This document shows, one piece after another, positions 6,628 to 14,959 of a stretch of 64,000 nucleotides of DNA. Origin of the DNA: NCED01 sp035493955 (lineage in GTDB: Bacteria > Pseudomonadota > Alphaproteobacteria > Caulobacterales > Caulobacteraceae); contig DATJHI010000001.1 in the NCBI GenBank assembly GCA_035493955.1, positions 1-64,000 on the forward strand. The letters run 5' to 3'. Each line of letters begins with the position of its first letter. The stretch's first letter is position 1. Both the position numbers and the translations under genes were made by a program. Under the pieces are notes generated by a model. The model was given only the letters and a program-made list of their open reading frames with translations, searched no databases and had not been told where the DNA came from.

Positions 6628-8343
6628 ATGAAAAAGGGGAAAATGGCATCGATGAGCGGCGTCGCGGTGATCGCGATGGTTTCCGCCGCTCAGGCAGCGG
6701 GGGCTGGTGATCTGAACGGCGCGGACAAGCCGCTGGTTCTGGCCCAGAATGCTTCGCCCTCCAATTCCAACATTAGCAATGCGGAACTCGCTTCCCGCAT
6801 CCAGGCCCTGGAAGATCAACTTGCCAACCAGCAAGAACGCGCGATGGCCGACCGCACGCGCCTCTCCACCCTGGAACAGGGCTACAATTCGGCGCTGTGG
6901 AACTTCGACAATGGGCGCGCCAGCTTTGCGTCCGGCGACGGCCGCTTCACGCTGGCCATCCGCGCCCGCATGCAGGCCGATTTTGCCGGCTTTTCGCAGG
7001 ATGCTCCCGGATCGCATCCCGCCGGTTTCGCCGGCCCGACCGATCTATCGTCCGGCGCCGTGATGCGCCGTGCCTATTTCGGCATCGAAGGCAAGGCCTA
7101 TAACGATTTCTGGTACGAGCTGCGTCTCAATGCCGGCGGCAGCGATGGCGGCCTCAATTCCGCCTGTACGTCTACCACCACGATCACGGCGCCGCCGGGC
7201 GGCGCGGCCACTTCGACCTGCGCCATCGGCTCCATCGCCAATAGCGGCGAAGGCGATCCGCTGCTGAACAAGATGGTGATCACCTATGTCGGTATTCCAT
7301 GGTGGCACTTCAACGTCGGCGTGATCGAGCCGTCCTTCATGATGGAAGGCACGACTTCCTCCGCCAACCTGATCTGGATGGAGCGTCCGGACCTCGAAAA
7401 CATCGCCGCCGACAGCTTTGGCGCCGGCGACAGCCGTCGCGGTATCGAAATCGGCTGGTCCAGGCCCGACACCCTCTGGGCGGGCGACAATACCGACTTC
7501 GACGTTGCCTTCACCGGCGGCAAGACCGGCAGCGCTGCCGGCCACGGCAATGGCGGAGACGAGCAGGCCCAGATCCTGGCCCGCGTCACCGACCGGTTGT
7601 GGAGCGACGGCATCTCCAACTTCCAGGTTGGCATGAGCATCGCCTCGGTGCTCTATAGCGGCAACTCGGCCGGCGGCGGCGCCCAAGCGCTGCGCTTCCG
7701 TGAGCGTCCCGAAATCCGCGTCGACGGCACCCGCCTGATCGACACCGGCAATATCGCGGCCAAGACCGGGGACATGATCGCCTTCGATGCGGAAGGCAAC
7801 TGGCAGAACTTCTATCTGGAAGGCGAATGGGCTCAGTTCAAGATGGACCGCCAGTGCGGTGGTCTTGCTGTCACCGCCCAGCCGATCTGCACCACCTCCA
7901 CAGCGGTTATAGACCACCCGACCTTCACCGGTTGGACGGTCGGCGGTACCTGGATCCTCACCGGGGAAACCAAGCCTTATACGGCCGGCACCTACATCGC
8001 CTCGGCGGTTGCCGAAACCCAGGCCGGCTATGGCGCGCCGATTCCCTCGCGGCCTTTCTCGCTGGACGGCAATAGCTGGGGCACTTGGGAACTCACGGCC
8101 CGCTACAGCGACACCGATCTCAACTGGCATGGGGCGCAACTGGCGACCACCAGCCAGCTGGCTGGCATCAATGGCGGCCGGCAGCGTATCATGGCCTTCG
8201 GCGTCAATTGGTATCTGAACCGTAATGTTCGCATGATACTGGACGACAACATCGTGCAGATCAGCAAGGGCACCGCGGCGCTTCCGGACCGCGACAGCCA
8301 GGACTTCAATGTCGTCGGCCTGCGCATCCAGTACGCCAACTAA
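6628..8343 (+). CDS. OprP/OprO-type phosphate-selective porin
   Basis: 571 residues from the ATG at 6628. This start is preferred because it begins a signal peptide (MKKGKMASMSGVAVIAMV...AQA); the longer reading starts inside the Pho box. After a low-complexity linker, a coiled-coil segment (NAELASRIQALEDQLANQQ, about 50-85) is followed by a long strand-rich porin domain with FTLAIRARMQADF, RRAYFGIEGKAYNDFWYELR and a C-terminal region ending VVGLRIQYAN. That layout (trimerising coiled coil then barrel) is common in alphaproteobacterial OprO/P proteins. The Pho box upstream and pstS 27 bases downstream fit phosphate uptake across the outer membrane. Selectivity for phosphate over polyphosphate or arsenate cannot be judged here. 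Confidence 0.85.
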   Translation: MKKGKMASMSGVAVIAMVSAAQAAGAGDLNGADKPLVLAQNASPSNSNISNAELASRIQALEDQLANQQERAMADRTRLSTLEQGYNSALWNFDNGRASFASGDGRFTLAIRARMQADFAGFSQDAPGSHPAGFAGPTDLSSGAVMRRAYFGIEGKAYNDFWYELRLNAGGSDGGLNSACTSTTTITAPPGGAATSTCAIGSIANSGEGDPLLNKMVITYVGIPWWHFNVGVIEPSFMMEGTTSSANLIWMERPDLENIAADSFGAGDSRRGIEIGWSRPDTLWAGDNTDFDVAFTGGKTGSAAGHGNGGDEQAQILARVTDRLWSDGISNFQVGMSIASVLYSGNSAGGGAQALRFRERPEIRVDGTRLIDTGNIAAKTGDMIAFDAEGNWQNFYLEGEWAQFKMDRQCGGLAVTAQPICTTSTAVIDHPTFTGWTVGGTWILTGETKPYTAGTYIASAVAETQAGYGAPIPSRPFSLDGNSWGTWELTARYSDTDLNWHGAQLATTSQLAGINGGRQRIMAFGVNWYLNRNVRMILDDNIVQISKGTAALPDRDSQDFNVVGLRIQYAN

Positions 8344-8370
8344 TCACGCTCGTTTAAACGGAGACAAAAA

Positions 8371-9414
8371 ATGAAGATCACCTACAAAGCCCTGATGGGC
8401 GCGGTCGCAGGCCTTGCGATCGCTGCGACGGCCGCCTTTGCCGACATTACCGGCGCGGGCGCGAGCTTTCCCTTCCCGATCTACGCCAAATGGGCGGCGG
8501 TCTATAAGGGCACCTCGGGCGTCGGCCTGAACTATCAGTCGATCGGTTCCGGCGGCGGTATCGCCCAGATCAAGGCCAAGACGGTTGCCTTCGGCGCCAC
8601 CGACAAGCCGCTAACGCCCAAGGAACTGGCGGCCTCGGGCCTCACCCAGTTCCCCACCGTGATCGGCGGCGTGGTGCCGGTGATCAACGTGCCCGGGATC
8701 GCCCCGGGCCAGCTCAAGCTGTCGGGTTCGCTGCTGGCCGAGATCTACCTCGGCAATATCAAGAAGTGGAACGACCCCCAGATCGCCGCGATCAATCCGG
8801 GCGTGAAACTGCCCAACTTGCCGCTCACCGTCGTCCACCGTTCGGACGGCTCGGGCACGAGCTTCATCTTCACCACCTATCTGTCGGTCAAGAGCCCGGC
8901 CTGGGCCTCCAAGGTCGGCGGCAATGACGCGGTAGAATGGCCGGTGGGTCTCGGCGGCAAGGGCAACGACGGCGTCGCCGGCTTCGTCAAACAGACGATC
9001 GGCTCGATCGGCTACGTCGAATACGCCTTCGCCCTGCAGAACCACATGACCCACGTGTCCATGCAGAACAAGGCCGGCGCCTTCGTGCAGCCGACGGCCG
9101 CGAACTTCGCCGCCGCCGCCGCCCGCGCCGACTGGGCCCACGCCCCCGGCTACTACCTGATCCTCGTCGACCAGGCCGGCCCGACCACCTGGCCGATCGT
9201 CGGCGCCACCTTCATCCTGATGCACAAATCGCAGGCCAACGCCGCCACCGGCCAATCGGTGCTGAAGTTCTTCGACTGGGCCTACAAGAACGGCGACGCC
9301 CTGGCGTCCTCGCTCGACTACATCGCCCTGCCGGCGGCAGTGAAGAACCAGGTCCGCGCGACCTGGGTCGCCAGCATCAAGGGCCCGAACGGCGCGGCGG
9401 TCTACACGCCGTAA
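8371..9414 (+). CDS. pstS: Phosphate-binding periplasmic protein PstS
   Basis: 347 residues with a signal peptide cut near AFA. It captures phosphate for the PstCAB importer. Family motifs are in order: ITGAGASFPFPIY at the mature N-terminus, YQSIGSGGG, FGATDKPL, NIKKWNDP, the ligand loop RSDGSGTS and a C-terminal FFDWAY. A ribosome site (GGAGAC) precedes the ATG. It follows the porin in one Pho-box operon and is closed by a strong terminator; pstCAB is not in the window, so it must be encoded elsewhere, as is common in Caulobacterales. Local GC is higher than in the upstream cytochrome module. Confidence 0.95.
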   Translation: MKITYKALMGAVAGLAIAATAAFADITGAGASFPFPIYAKWAAVYKGTSGVGLNYQSIGSGGGIAQIKAKTVAFGATDKPLTPKELAASGLTQFPTVIGGVVPVINVPGIAPGQLKLSGSLLAEIYLGNIKKWNDPQIAAINPGVKLPNLPLTVVHRSDGSGTSFIFTTYLSVKSPAWASKVGGNDAVEWPVGLGGKGNDGVAGFVKQTIGSIGYVEYAFALQNHMTHVSMQNKAGAFVQPTAANFAAAAARADWAHAPGYYLILVDQAGPTTWPIVGATFILMHKSQANAATGQSVLKFFDWAYKNGDALASSLDYIALPAAVKNQVRATWVASIKGPNGAAVYTP

Positions 9415-9467
9415 TCGTCTTCCCCGGGGCGGCGCCGCTTGCGGCGTCCGCTCGATCCAAACTCCAG

Positions 9468-9498
9468 CGCCCGCCGTTCCCGAACGGCGGGCGTTTTC
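9468..9498 (+). terminator. Rho-independent terminator after pstS
   Basis: A 12-bp perfect stem (9468-9479 with 9482-9493, CGCCCGCCGTTC) with a two-base nominal loop is followed by TTTTCT. It closes the porin-pstS operon and faces the convergent glycosyltransferase gene. Confidence 0.85.
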
Positions 9499-9547
9499 TG
9501 TTCGGCCGCGGGTCAGGGCCGCCGGTTGGGCCACATTTTCAAGGGGA

Positions 9548-10651
9548 TCACCCCGCGGCGGGGCCGAAGGGCGGCTTTATCTTGGGGCGGCGGCGCAGGC
9601 GGGCCAGCCGGCGCAGGCGGCGCCAGAACTTGGCCTTCTCCGGCTCCGGATAGGGCTGGAGGTTGGTGATGAATTCCTCCGCCGCGGCGCGCCACGAGAA
9701 GCGTTCCGCATAGGCGCGCACCGCCTTGCGATCGAGCTCAAGGCAAGCCCGGCAGGCCTGTCCCAGATCCTTGTCGACGACGCCGGCGCCCGACCCCGGG
9801 ATGATGTCGATGGGTCCGGGCGCGGGAAAACCCGCCACAGGGGCGCCGGCCGCCATGGCCTCGAGCATGACCAGGCCGAAGGTGTCGGTGAGGGAGGGGA
9901 AGACGAAGACGTCGGCGGCGGCGAAATAGGCGGCGAGCTGTTCGCCGAACTGGAGGCCGGCGAAAATGGTCTTGGGGTATTGGGCCGCCAGGGCCTCCCG
10001 CGACGGGCCGTCGCCGACCAGGACCTTGGAGCCGGGAAGATCGAGACTCAGGAAGGCCTCGATGTTCTTCTCCACCGCGATCCGACCGACGTTGAGGAAG
10101 ATCGGCCGCTCAACCCCTTCGAGCAGGGCCGGCGGCGGACGCTCGGGATGGAACAGATCGGTGTCCACCCCGCGGGTCCAGGGCGACAGGTTGCGAAAGC
10201 CCTTCCGCTCCAGTTCTTCGCGTATGGTCGGCGTGGCCACCATCACCCGCCCGGAAGGGGCGTGGAACCAGCGCATATAGGCGTAGCCCGCTGCGCTCGG
10301 CACCGGAAACCGGGCCGCGAGATATTCGGGGAAACGGGTGTGGTAGCTGGTGGTGAAGGGCAGTTTCCACTCCAGGCAGATGCGCCGCGCCGCCAGGCCG
10401 ACCGGACCCTCGGTGGCGATGTGGATAGCCTCGGGCTCGAAGGCCTTGAACCGCTCCCGCATGGGTTCATAGGCGCCCAGCGCCAGGCGGATCTCCGGAT
10501 AGGTCGGCATCGGCAGGGTGTTGAACTGGTCGGGCGAGACGACCTCGACCTCATGACCCATCGCCCGGCACTCGGAGACGGTGCGCGTGAGTGTCCGGAC
10601 AACCCCGTTGACCTGGGGCTCCCAGGCGTCGGTGGCCAGGAGGATTCGCAT
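9548..10651 (-). CDS. GT4-family glycosyltransferase
   Basis: 367 residues in the GT-B fold, family GT4. The N-terminal acceptor half opens with RILLATDAWEPQVNGVVRT and has HIATEGPVG and SYHTRFPEY. The C-terminal donor half has FLNVGRIAVEKNIE and the nucleotide-sugar loop DVFVFPSLTDTFGLVMLEAMAAGAPV. This sequence type is close to the MgtA/SqdX/PimB-like mannosyl- or sulfoquinovosyl-lipid transferases, which act at the inner membrane. A basic Arg/Lys tail (about 340-360) could help membrane binding. It lies 47 bases downstream of an LpxH-like hydrolase in one operon, a pair common in alphaproteobacteria and suggesting glycolipid or lipid A work. The exact sugar and acceptor are unknown. Confidence 0.88.
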   Translation of the reverse strand: MRILLATDAWEPQVNGVVRTLTRTVSECRAMGHEVEVVSPDQFNTLPMPTYPEIRLALGAYEPMRERFKAFEPEAIHIATEGPVGLAARRICLEWKLPFTTSYHTRFPEYLAARFPVPSAAGYAYMRWFHAPSGRVMVATPTIREELERKGFRNLSPWTRGVDTDLFHPERPPPALLEGVERPIFLNVGRIAVEKNIEAFLSLDLPGSKVLVGDGPSREALAAQYPKTIFAGLQFGEQLAAYFAAADVFVFPSLTDTFGLVMLEAMAAGAPVAGFPAPGPIDIIPGSGAGVVDKDLGQACRACLELDRKAVRAYAERFSWRAAAEEFITNLQPYPEPEKAKFWRRLRRLARLRRRPKIKPPFGPAAG

Positions 10652-10698
10652 CAGCGGCTAAGAGAGCCGATCTTTCCGCGTCGTGGGAAGCCCCAAAG

Positions 10699-11568
10699 TC
10701 ATCGTGATCCTGGGGCGAAGTCGAACGGTCCGAGCCCTGAAACCCGGGTCGCCGACAGCGTTCCGGCGAGTTCCGGTTGCACCGGAGCGGGCGTGCGGTC
10801 CAGGGCCGACCATCCGCGCAGCCGCGCCCAGTCGAGGATCTCCAGCCGCCCGTCGGCATGCTCGACCACGGCGGTGCAGCTCTCCACCCAGTCGCCGTCG
10901 TTGACGTAGAGCACGCCGTCGATCTCGCGCATCTCCGCCTTGTGGATGTGACCGCAAACCACGCCGTTGACCCCGCGGCGGCGGGCTTCGTCGGCCACCG
11001 CCTGCTCATAGTTCTCGATGAACTGCAGGGCGTTCTTCACCTTGACCTTCAGATAGGCCGACAGGCTCCAGTAGCCGAACCCCATCCGGCGACGCAGCAG
11101 ATTCCACTGGGTGTTGGCCGCCAGCAGGGCCCGGTAGGCCCAGTCGCCGAGGAAGGCCAGCCAGCGGGCGTGGGCGATGACCCCGTCGAATTCGTCCCCG
11201 TGGGTGACCAGATAACGCCGGCCGTCGGCGCCCTCATGAATCCAGTCGCGAGCGACCACCACGCCGCCGAAGTGGACGCCGCAGTAGTCACGGGCGAAGT
11301 CGTCGTGGTTGCCGGGGATATAGACCACGGTCACGCCCTTGCGAGCCAAGCGCAGCAGCTTCTGCACCACGTCGTTGTGGGCCTGGGGCCAGAACCAGCC
11401 GCCCCTCAGCTTCCAGCCGTCGATGATGTCGCCGATCAGAAACAGGGTGTCGCATTCGATCGAGCGGATGAAATCGAGCAGCAGCTCGGCCTGACAGCCG
11501 CGCGTGCCCAGGTGGACGTCCGAGATGAACACGGTCCGATAGCGATGGGTTGACGTCTCGGCGCCCAT
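10699..11568 (-). CDS. LpxH-like metallophosphoesterase (UDP-2,3-diacylglucosamine diphosphatase family)
   Basis: 289 residues with the complete calcineurin-like metal set in order: SDVHLG, GDIIDGW, GNHDD, VTHGDEFD and GHIHKAE. The spacing and the WFWP/HNDVV segment place it in the UDP-2,3-diacylglucosamine pyrophosphatase group, which frees lipid A precursor from UMP at the inner membrane. Many alphaproteobacteria use LpxI for that step and keep LpxH-like paralogues of uncertain substrate next to a GT4 transferase, so the family call is firmer than the reaction. The start has AAGGAGG a few bases upstream. The two-gene operon is convergent with pstS. Confidence 0.85.
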   Translation of the reverse strand: MGAETSTHRYRTVFISDVHLGTRGCQAELLLDFIRSIECDTLFLIGDIIDGWKLRGGWFWPQAHNDVVQKLLRLARKGVTVVYIPGNHDDFARDYCGVHFGGVVVARDWIHEGADGRRYLVTHGDEFDGVIAHARWLAFLGDWAYRALLAANTQWNLLRRRMGFGYWSLSAYLKVKVKNALQFIENYEQAVADEARRRGVNGVVCGHIHKAEMREIDGVLYVNDGDWVESCTAVVEHADGRLEILDWARLRGWSALDRTPAPVQPELAGTLSATRVSGLGPFDFAPGSR

Positions 11569-11738
11569 ACGGCGCCTCCTTTTGCGGCTGTCGGCCGCCG
11601 AACCCAGCCGCCGGCCCTGGCTAGGGTGATTGCATGAAACCTGTGTGACATCATCGAATTCGTCTTCGGCCGGACTAGGCGGACGTAGCGCCCGCGCCTA
11701 TCTGAGGGGCAGTAAAGGCGGGGGCCGTAGCGTAGTCG

Positions 11739-12431
11739 ATGAAGCAAGCCGTGAAATCTGAGCTTACCGGCGAACCTTATCCCGTCTCCCTGGGCGCCAT
11801 TTCGCGGACCCGGCCGGCGGCCGACAGCCCCAAGTCGTTGCGCACGCGCGCGCGCATCCTCGAGGCCGCCATGCGGCTGTTCGTGGAAATCGGCTACCAC
11901 GCGGCGACCAACGCCCGCATCGCCGAGGCGGCGGGCCTGACGCGCGGCGCTATGCTCTATCACTTCCCCGACCGAGACGCCCTGGTCGAGGCGGTAGTGC
12001 CTTTCGTCCAGGCGGCCCGGGCCAAGCTGCTGCAGGTCACCGTCGACGAGGCGCCCAGCGGGATCGATAGGATCGATCATGTCATCGACTCCTACTGGCG
12101 GCTTCTGGGTCAGGCCCCGTTCGTGGCCTTCGCCGAACTGGAGAGCGCGGCGCGCACCGACCCGGCTTTGCGTGAGCGCCTGGCGCCGGCGGAAGCCGCC
12201 TTCGACCGGGCCGAGTTGGGCGAGCATCTGTTCGAACTGGTCCAGGGCGCGGAGGGCCCGCGGTTCCAGGCCAGCCGCGACCTCGCCCGCTTCATGCTGG
12301 AGGGCCTGGCCCGGGCCCGTCTCTCCTATGATGCGGAGGGCCGCACCGAACGGCTGCTGACGGTCGTCAAGCGCGCCGCCCGCATGTTGAATCGCAAGAG
12401 CGCCGACCAGGACCTCTGGCCGGACGGCTGA
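11739..12431 (+). CDS. TetR-family transcriptional regulator
   Basis: 230 residues. The N-terminal helix-turn-helix (about 33-80) shows the TetR pattern RILEAAMRLFVEIGYHAATNARIAEAAGLTRGAMLYHFPDRDALVEAV. The C-terminal ligand/dimer part is unassigned. About 30 residues precede the HTH. The 170-base divergent gap to the LpxH-like gene carries no clear palindrome that I can identify as its operator, so the target is open; the divergent LpxH-glycosyltransferase operon is the first candidate. Confidence 0.9.
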   Translation: MKQAVKSELTGEPYPVSLGAISRTRPAADSPKSLRTRARILEAAMRLFVEIGYHAATNARIAEAAGLTRGAMLYHFPDRDALVEAVVPFVQAARAKLLQVTVDEAPSGIDRIDHVIDSYWRLLGQAPFVAFAELESAARTDPALRERLAPAEAAFDRAELGEHLFELVQGAEGPRFQASRDLARFMLEGLARARLSYDAEGRTERLLTVVKRAARMLNRKSADQDLWPDG

Positions 12432-12446
12432 GGCGGGCGAGTGGCC

Positions 12447-12472
12447 GGAACCGCCGGACCGCCTTGCGGGTT
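12447..12472 (+). promoter_or_regulatory. Possible EcfG promoter (GGTT variant) before the glycine-zipper lipoprotein
   Basis: GGAAC at 12447-12451, a 17-base spacer and GGTT at 12469-12472. The -35 is perfect and the -10 has one change from CGTT. The expected transcript start near 12479 leaves a leader of about 30 bases before the ATG at 12508. Confidence 0.4.
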
Positions 12473-12507
12473 CGCAAGGGGTCGGGGTTCCAACCCACGA
12501 GGCGACC

Positions 12508-12723
12508 ATGCGTATTTCCCTCTCCATCCTTCCCATCGCGGCCGCGGGCCTGCTGTTCTCGGCCTGCGGCACCACCACGACCGAGCGAGTCGCCACCGGG
12601 GCTCTGGGGGGCGCGGCCGTCGGGGCTGTCGTCGACGGCGGAACCGGCGCGCTGATTGGCGGCGCCGCCGGGGCGGTCGGCGGCGCCGTCGTCGACCAAT
12701 CACAGAAGGACCGGGGCCGCTGA
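12508..12723 (+). CDS. Small glycine-zipper lipoprotein
   Basis: 71 residues with a lipoprotein signal ending at Cys20 (LLFSAC) and then a glycine-zipper segment (GALGGAAVGAVV, GALIGGAAGAVGGAVV; about 30-62). Such proteins resemble the 17-kDa antigen/OsmB/YMGG families and sit in the outer membrane, where the Gly-xxx-Gly face packs helices together. A GAGG ribosome site precedes the ATG. It lies between a TetR gene and a DUF1328 gene that has a strong EcfG promoter, and it may itself be EcfG-driven, so a stress-induced envelope role is likely by context. Confidence 0.75.
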   Translation: MRISLSILPIAAAGLLFSACGTTTTERVATGALGGAAVGAVVDGGTGALIGGAAGAVGGAVVDQSQKDRGR

Positions 12724-12782
12724 GGCCCGGCGATGGTTGTTCCCCCCGCTCCGGACCGCAGGAATCGGGCCGGGGCGGCGGC

Positions 12783-12807
12783 GGAACGCCGCGGCGCGGA
12801 CGGCGTT
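12783..12807 (+). promoter_or_regulatory. EcfG promoter before DUF1328 gene 1
   Basis: GGAAC at 12783-12787, 16-base spacer, CGTT at 12804-12807: an exact match to the EcfG (SigT) consensus. The predicted start near 12814 leaves a 47-base leader to the ATG at 12861. Confidence 0.75.
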
Positions 12808-12860
12808 GAGGAGCGGGGTCGGCGCAGGCGCGCAGGCCCGCTTCCAAGAGGAGACGCCTT

Positions 12861-13034
12861 ATGCTCGGATGGGCGATCGTGTTCGCGGTTCTCGCCGTCG
12901 TGGCAGGCTATCTTGGCTTCATCGGCCTGGCCGGCGTCGCCGCCACCGTGGCCAAGGTGCTGTTCCTGATCTTCCTGGTGCTGCTGGTGGTCAGTTTCAT
13001 CATCCGGGCCCTGCGCGGGGACTCCGTGGTCTGA
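12861..13034 (+). CDS. DUF1328 small inner-membrane protein
   Basis: 57 residues, two membrane helices (about 3-27 and 33-52) ending in RALRGDSVV. The pattern MLGWAIVFAVLAVVAGYLGFIGLAG followed by AKVLFLIFLVLLVVSFI is that of the YtjA/DUF1328 family, whose members are repeatedly found among general-stress genes but have no defined biochemical role. A GAGGAGAC ribosome site precedes the ATG. A perfect EcfG promoter lies upstream. A second family member at 18875-19045 also has an EcfG promoter. Confidence 0.88.
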   Translation: MLGWAIVFAVLAVVAGYLGFIGLAGVAATVAKVLFLIFLVLLVVSFIIRALRGDSVV

Positions 13035-13088
13035 CCTCGCGCACGAGCCTGCGCCTTGGGCATTGCGAGAAAAAACTCGCCTAGGACG

Positions 13089-13114
13089 GGAACCAGGCGA
13101 TTGATCAAGGGGTT
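13089..13114 (+). promoter_or_regulatory. Possible EcfG promoter (GGTT variant) before a candidate small RNA
   Basis: GGAAC at 13089-13093, 17-base spacer, GGTT at 13111-13114. The predicted start at about 13121 falls two bases before the first long stem of the candidate RNA. The -10 differs from consensus at one position. Confidence 0.5.
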
Positions 13115-13120
13115 TCATTG

Positions 13121-13239
13121 GCTGCGGAGGCGGCGACGCCCCCCCGACTTGAGGCCGGTAATCCCGGCCTGCCGTCTCCGCACCCCCGTTTTCGACGATA
13201 TCTCCCTTCGGGCGGATCAGAGATCCGCCCGTTTTCTTT
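13121..13239 (+). ncRNA. Candidate stress small RNA, GsrN-like
   Basis: A noncoding stretch of about 118 bases between a DUF1328 gene and an acyltransferase gene. It begins just after a GGAAC/GGTT promoter and ends at a strong terminator. Predicted folding: a 12-bp outer stem with one G-T pair (13123-13134 with 13171-13182) encloses an unpaired seven-C run (13139-13145) and a 7-bp hairpin (13152-13158 with 13164-13170). A short C-rich single strand follows, then a 10-bp terminator hairpin (13209-13218 with 13222-13231) and TTTTCTTT. The Caulobacter general-stress RNA GsrN is known to be EcfG/SigT-driven, with a 5' C-rich loop that pairs with target mRNAs and a 3' terminator. The resemblance is structural; sequence homology was not tested. 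Confidence 0.55.
13209..13239 (+). terminator. Rho-independent terminator ending the candidate small RNA
   Basis: A 10-bp perfect stem (CGGGCGGATC) with the loop AGA, then GTTTTCTTT. It lies 87 bases before the acyltransferase start and 175 bases after the DUF1328 stop, so it most naturally ends a separate short transcript. Confidence 0.8.
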
Positions 13240-13325
13240 GGACGATCAGGTCCGCGTTCAGGCGCGCGCACAATTCACCGACGGGGCGGATTCAACCCCG
13301 TTCGATCTTGCTCTAGGGTCTGAGC

Positions 13326-14426
13326 ATGGATCCGGCGCACGCCCACGAACGCAACAATTTCGACGCCCTGCGCATCCTCGCCGCCCTGATGGTGGTGTTC
13401 GGGCACGCCTACATCCTGTCGGGGCGAGGGGCCGCCGAGCCTTTGGCGGCCTTCACCGGGATCGGCGGTTTCGGCGAGCTGGGCGTGTCGATCTTCTTCG
13501 TGGTCAGCGGCTTCCTGGTGACCATGAGCCACCAGCGGCTGGGCGATGTGCGCGCCTTTATGGTTAACCGGGGCTTGCGGATCCTGCCGGGCCTCGCGGC
13601 CGCGGTGGTCCTGACCGCCCTGGTATTGGGTCCGCTGGTCAGCACCCTTGCGCCGGCCGACTATTTCAGCCGGCCGCAGACTTGGCTCTACCCGTTGCGG
13701 AATGTGCTGCTCTACCCGGTCGATTATCTTCTGCCGGGGGTGTTCGCCCATAATCCCTATCCGGACGCCGTCAACGGCTCGCTCTGGACCCTCCGGCTGG
13801 AGTTCAGCTTCTATCTGACGATCCCTTTGCTGGCCTGGTGCGGCCTGCTCACCCGGACCGGCCTGCGCGCCGTCGCCGCGGCCGCGGCGGCCGCCTATCT
13901 GGCGGTCGTGGCCCTGGGCCCCGCCCACGCCCCGGTCATGGCCCTGATCGCGACCCGGAATTTCTACCTGTTCGCGGCCGGCGCGGCCCTATTCATGTGG
14001 CGCGGCCATCCGGCCCTGCGCAGCCCGGGCGTGCTTAGCCTCGCGGGGCTGCTATTCGTCGCCGCCCTGCCGTTCAAGCCGGTCACGGCCTATGTGGCTC
14101 CGATCGTCCTGCCGTTGGTGGTGGCGGGCTTGGCCTTGCGGCCCGTGAGAGGAGTCAGCGCCGCCGCACGGTTCGGCGACCTGTCCTACGGCGTCTACAT
14201 CTACGCCTTTCCCGTACAACAGGCCTGGATGGCCCTCCTGGGTCCGCAGCGGCTGGACGTCGCCGGCTTCCTCGGCGTGACCCTGGCCTGCGTGTTGCCG
14301 TTGGCGGCCCTGTCATGGTGGCTGGTGGAGCGGCCCGCCCTTGGCCTGAAAGCGGTCGTCCACGCGCGCCTCGCCCAGAACAAGGCGCCGCGGCTGCTTC
14401 CGGCCGAGCAGGCCGAATTGTCCTAA
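13326..14426 (+). CDS. Acyltransferase 3 family integral membrane protein (OafA-like)
   Basis: 366 residues with about ten membrane helices. It opens with NNFDALRILAALMVVFGHAYIL, the acyltransferase-3 signature with the catalytic His in helix 1, then FGELGVSIFFVVSGFLVTMS and RGLRILPGL. These enzymes move acetyl or succinyl groups from the cytoplasm onto envelope sugars. The C-terminus (LPAEQAELS) shows no SGNH domain, so this is the short form. The glycosyltransferases and sugar dehydratase elsewhere in the window make an O-antigen or exopolysaccharide substrate plausible. Its stop overlaps the stop of the convergent OmpA-like gene by four bases. Confidence 0.88.
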   Translation: MDPAHAHERNNFDALRILAALMVVFGHAYILSGRGAAEPLAAFTGIGGFGELGVSIFFVVSGFLVTMSHQRLGDVRAFMVNRGLRILPGLAAAVVLTALVLGPLVSTLAPADYFSRPQTWLYPLRNVLLYPVDYLLPGVFAHNPYPDAVNGSLWTLRLEFSFYLTIPLLAWCGLLTRTGLRAVAAAAAAAYLAVVALGPAHAPVMALIATRNFYLFAAGAALFMWRGHPALRSPGVLSLAGLLFVAALPFKPVTAYVAPIVLPLVVAGLALRPVRGVSAAARFGDLSYGVYIYAFPVQQAWMALLGPQRLDVAGFLGVTLACVLPLAALSWWLVERPALGLKAVVHARLAQNKAPRLLPAEQAELS

Positions 14427-14908
14427 CTGGCGGGTTTCGGCGGCGGGGGCGGGGAGGCGCGGATCACTACCTCCGTGCGTCGGCGCAGGGGTTCAGGTTC
14501 GCCGTTCGTGGTCAGGGCCCCGGCCTGGCCGACCGCGTCGATGTCGAATTCCGGCCGCGGCAATCCTGCCGCCGCCAGGGCCGCGGCCACCGACGCGGCG
14601 CGGCGGCGGGAAAGCGCCAGATTCTGATTGGCGGACCCGTCGGCGTCGGCCAGCCCGACCACGTCGATCCGGCCGAACACGCAGCCGCGGACGCGCGCCG
14701 CGGCGTCGGCGATCACCTGGCGGGCGGCGGCGGCCAGCCGGTCCGATGCGCTGTCGAAATAGATCGGGAAGCTGAAGTCGGTGCAGACCTGCGCCACGGG
14801 CGGCGGCGGCGGACGGCTGGCGGGAAGGGGTTTGGGGGCTTGCGAAGCGCAGGCGGCGAGCGTCAGGGCGGCGGCGCCCGCCATACAGGAGGGCCAGGAC
14901 TTGCTCAT
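14423..14908 (-). CDS. OmpA-like peptidoglycan-binding lipoprotein
   Basis: 161 residues. The lipoprotein signal ends at Cys20 (LTLAAC); a Pro-rich linker (22-38) precedes an OmpA C-terminal type domain (about 45-150) with FPIYFDSASDRL, IDVVGLADADGSANQNLALSRRRAASVAAAL and RRTEVVI. The family binds diaminopimelate in peptidoglycan through an Asp and an Arg in that domain; NQNLALSRRRA carries the usual helix. It would tether the outer membrane to the wall. It ends in a short Pro/Lys tail. It is transcribed alone, convergent with the acyltransferase gene. Confidence 0.85.
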   Translation of the reverse strand: MSKSWPSCMAGAAALTLAACASQAPKPLPASRPPPPPVAQVCTDFSFPIYFDSASDRLAAAARQVIADAAARVRGCVFGRIDVVGLADADGSANQNLALSRRRAASVAAALAAAGLPRPEFDIDAVGQAGALTTNGEPEPLRRRTEVVIRASPPPPPKPAS

Positions 14909-14959
14909 GGAATGTCTCCTGACGGCCGGTGCGCCGAATCCTAAGGCCCAGCTTACTCC

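Noticed and set aside
11436..13271. A 611-residue minus-strand open frame
   Set aside because: It runs opposite the TetR, lipoprotein and DUF1328 genes and into the LpxH-like gene; low-complexity Arg/Pro sequence without family marks.
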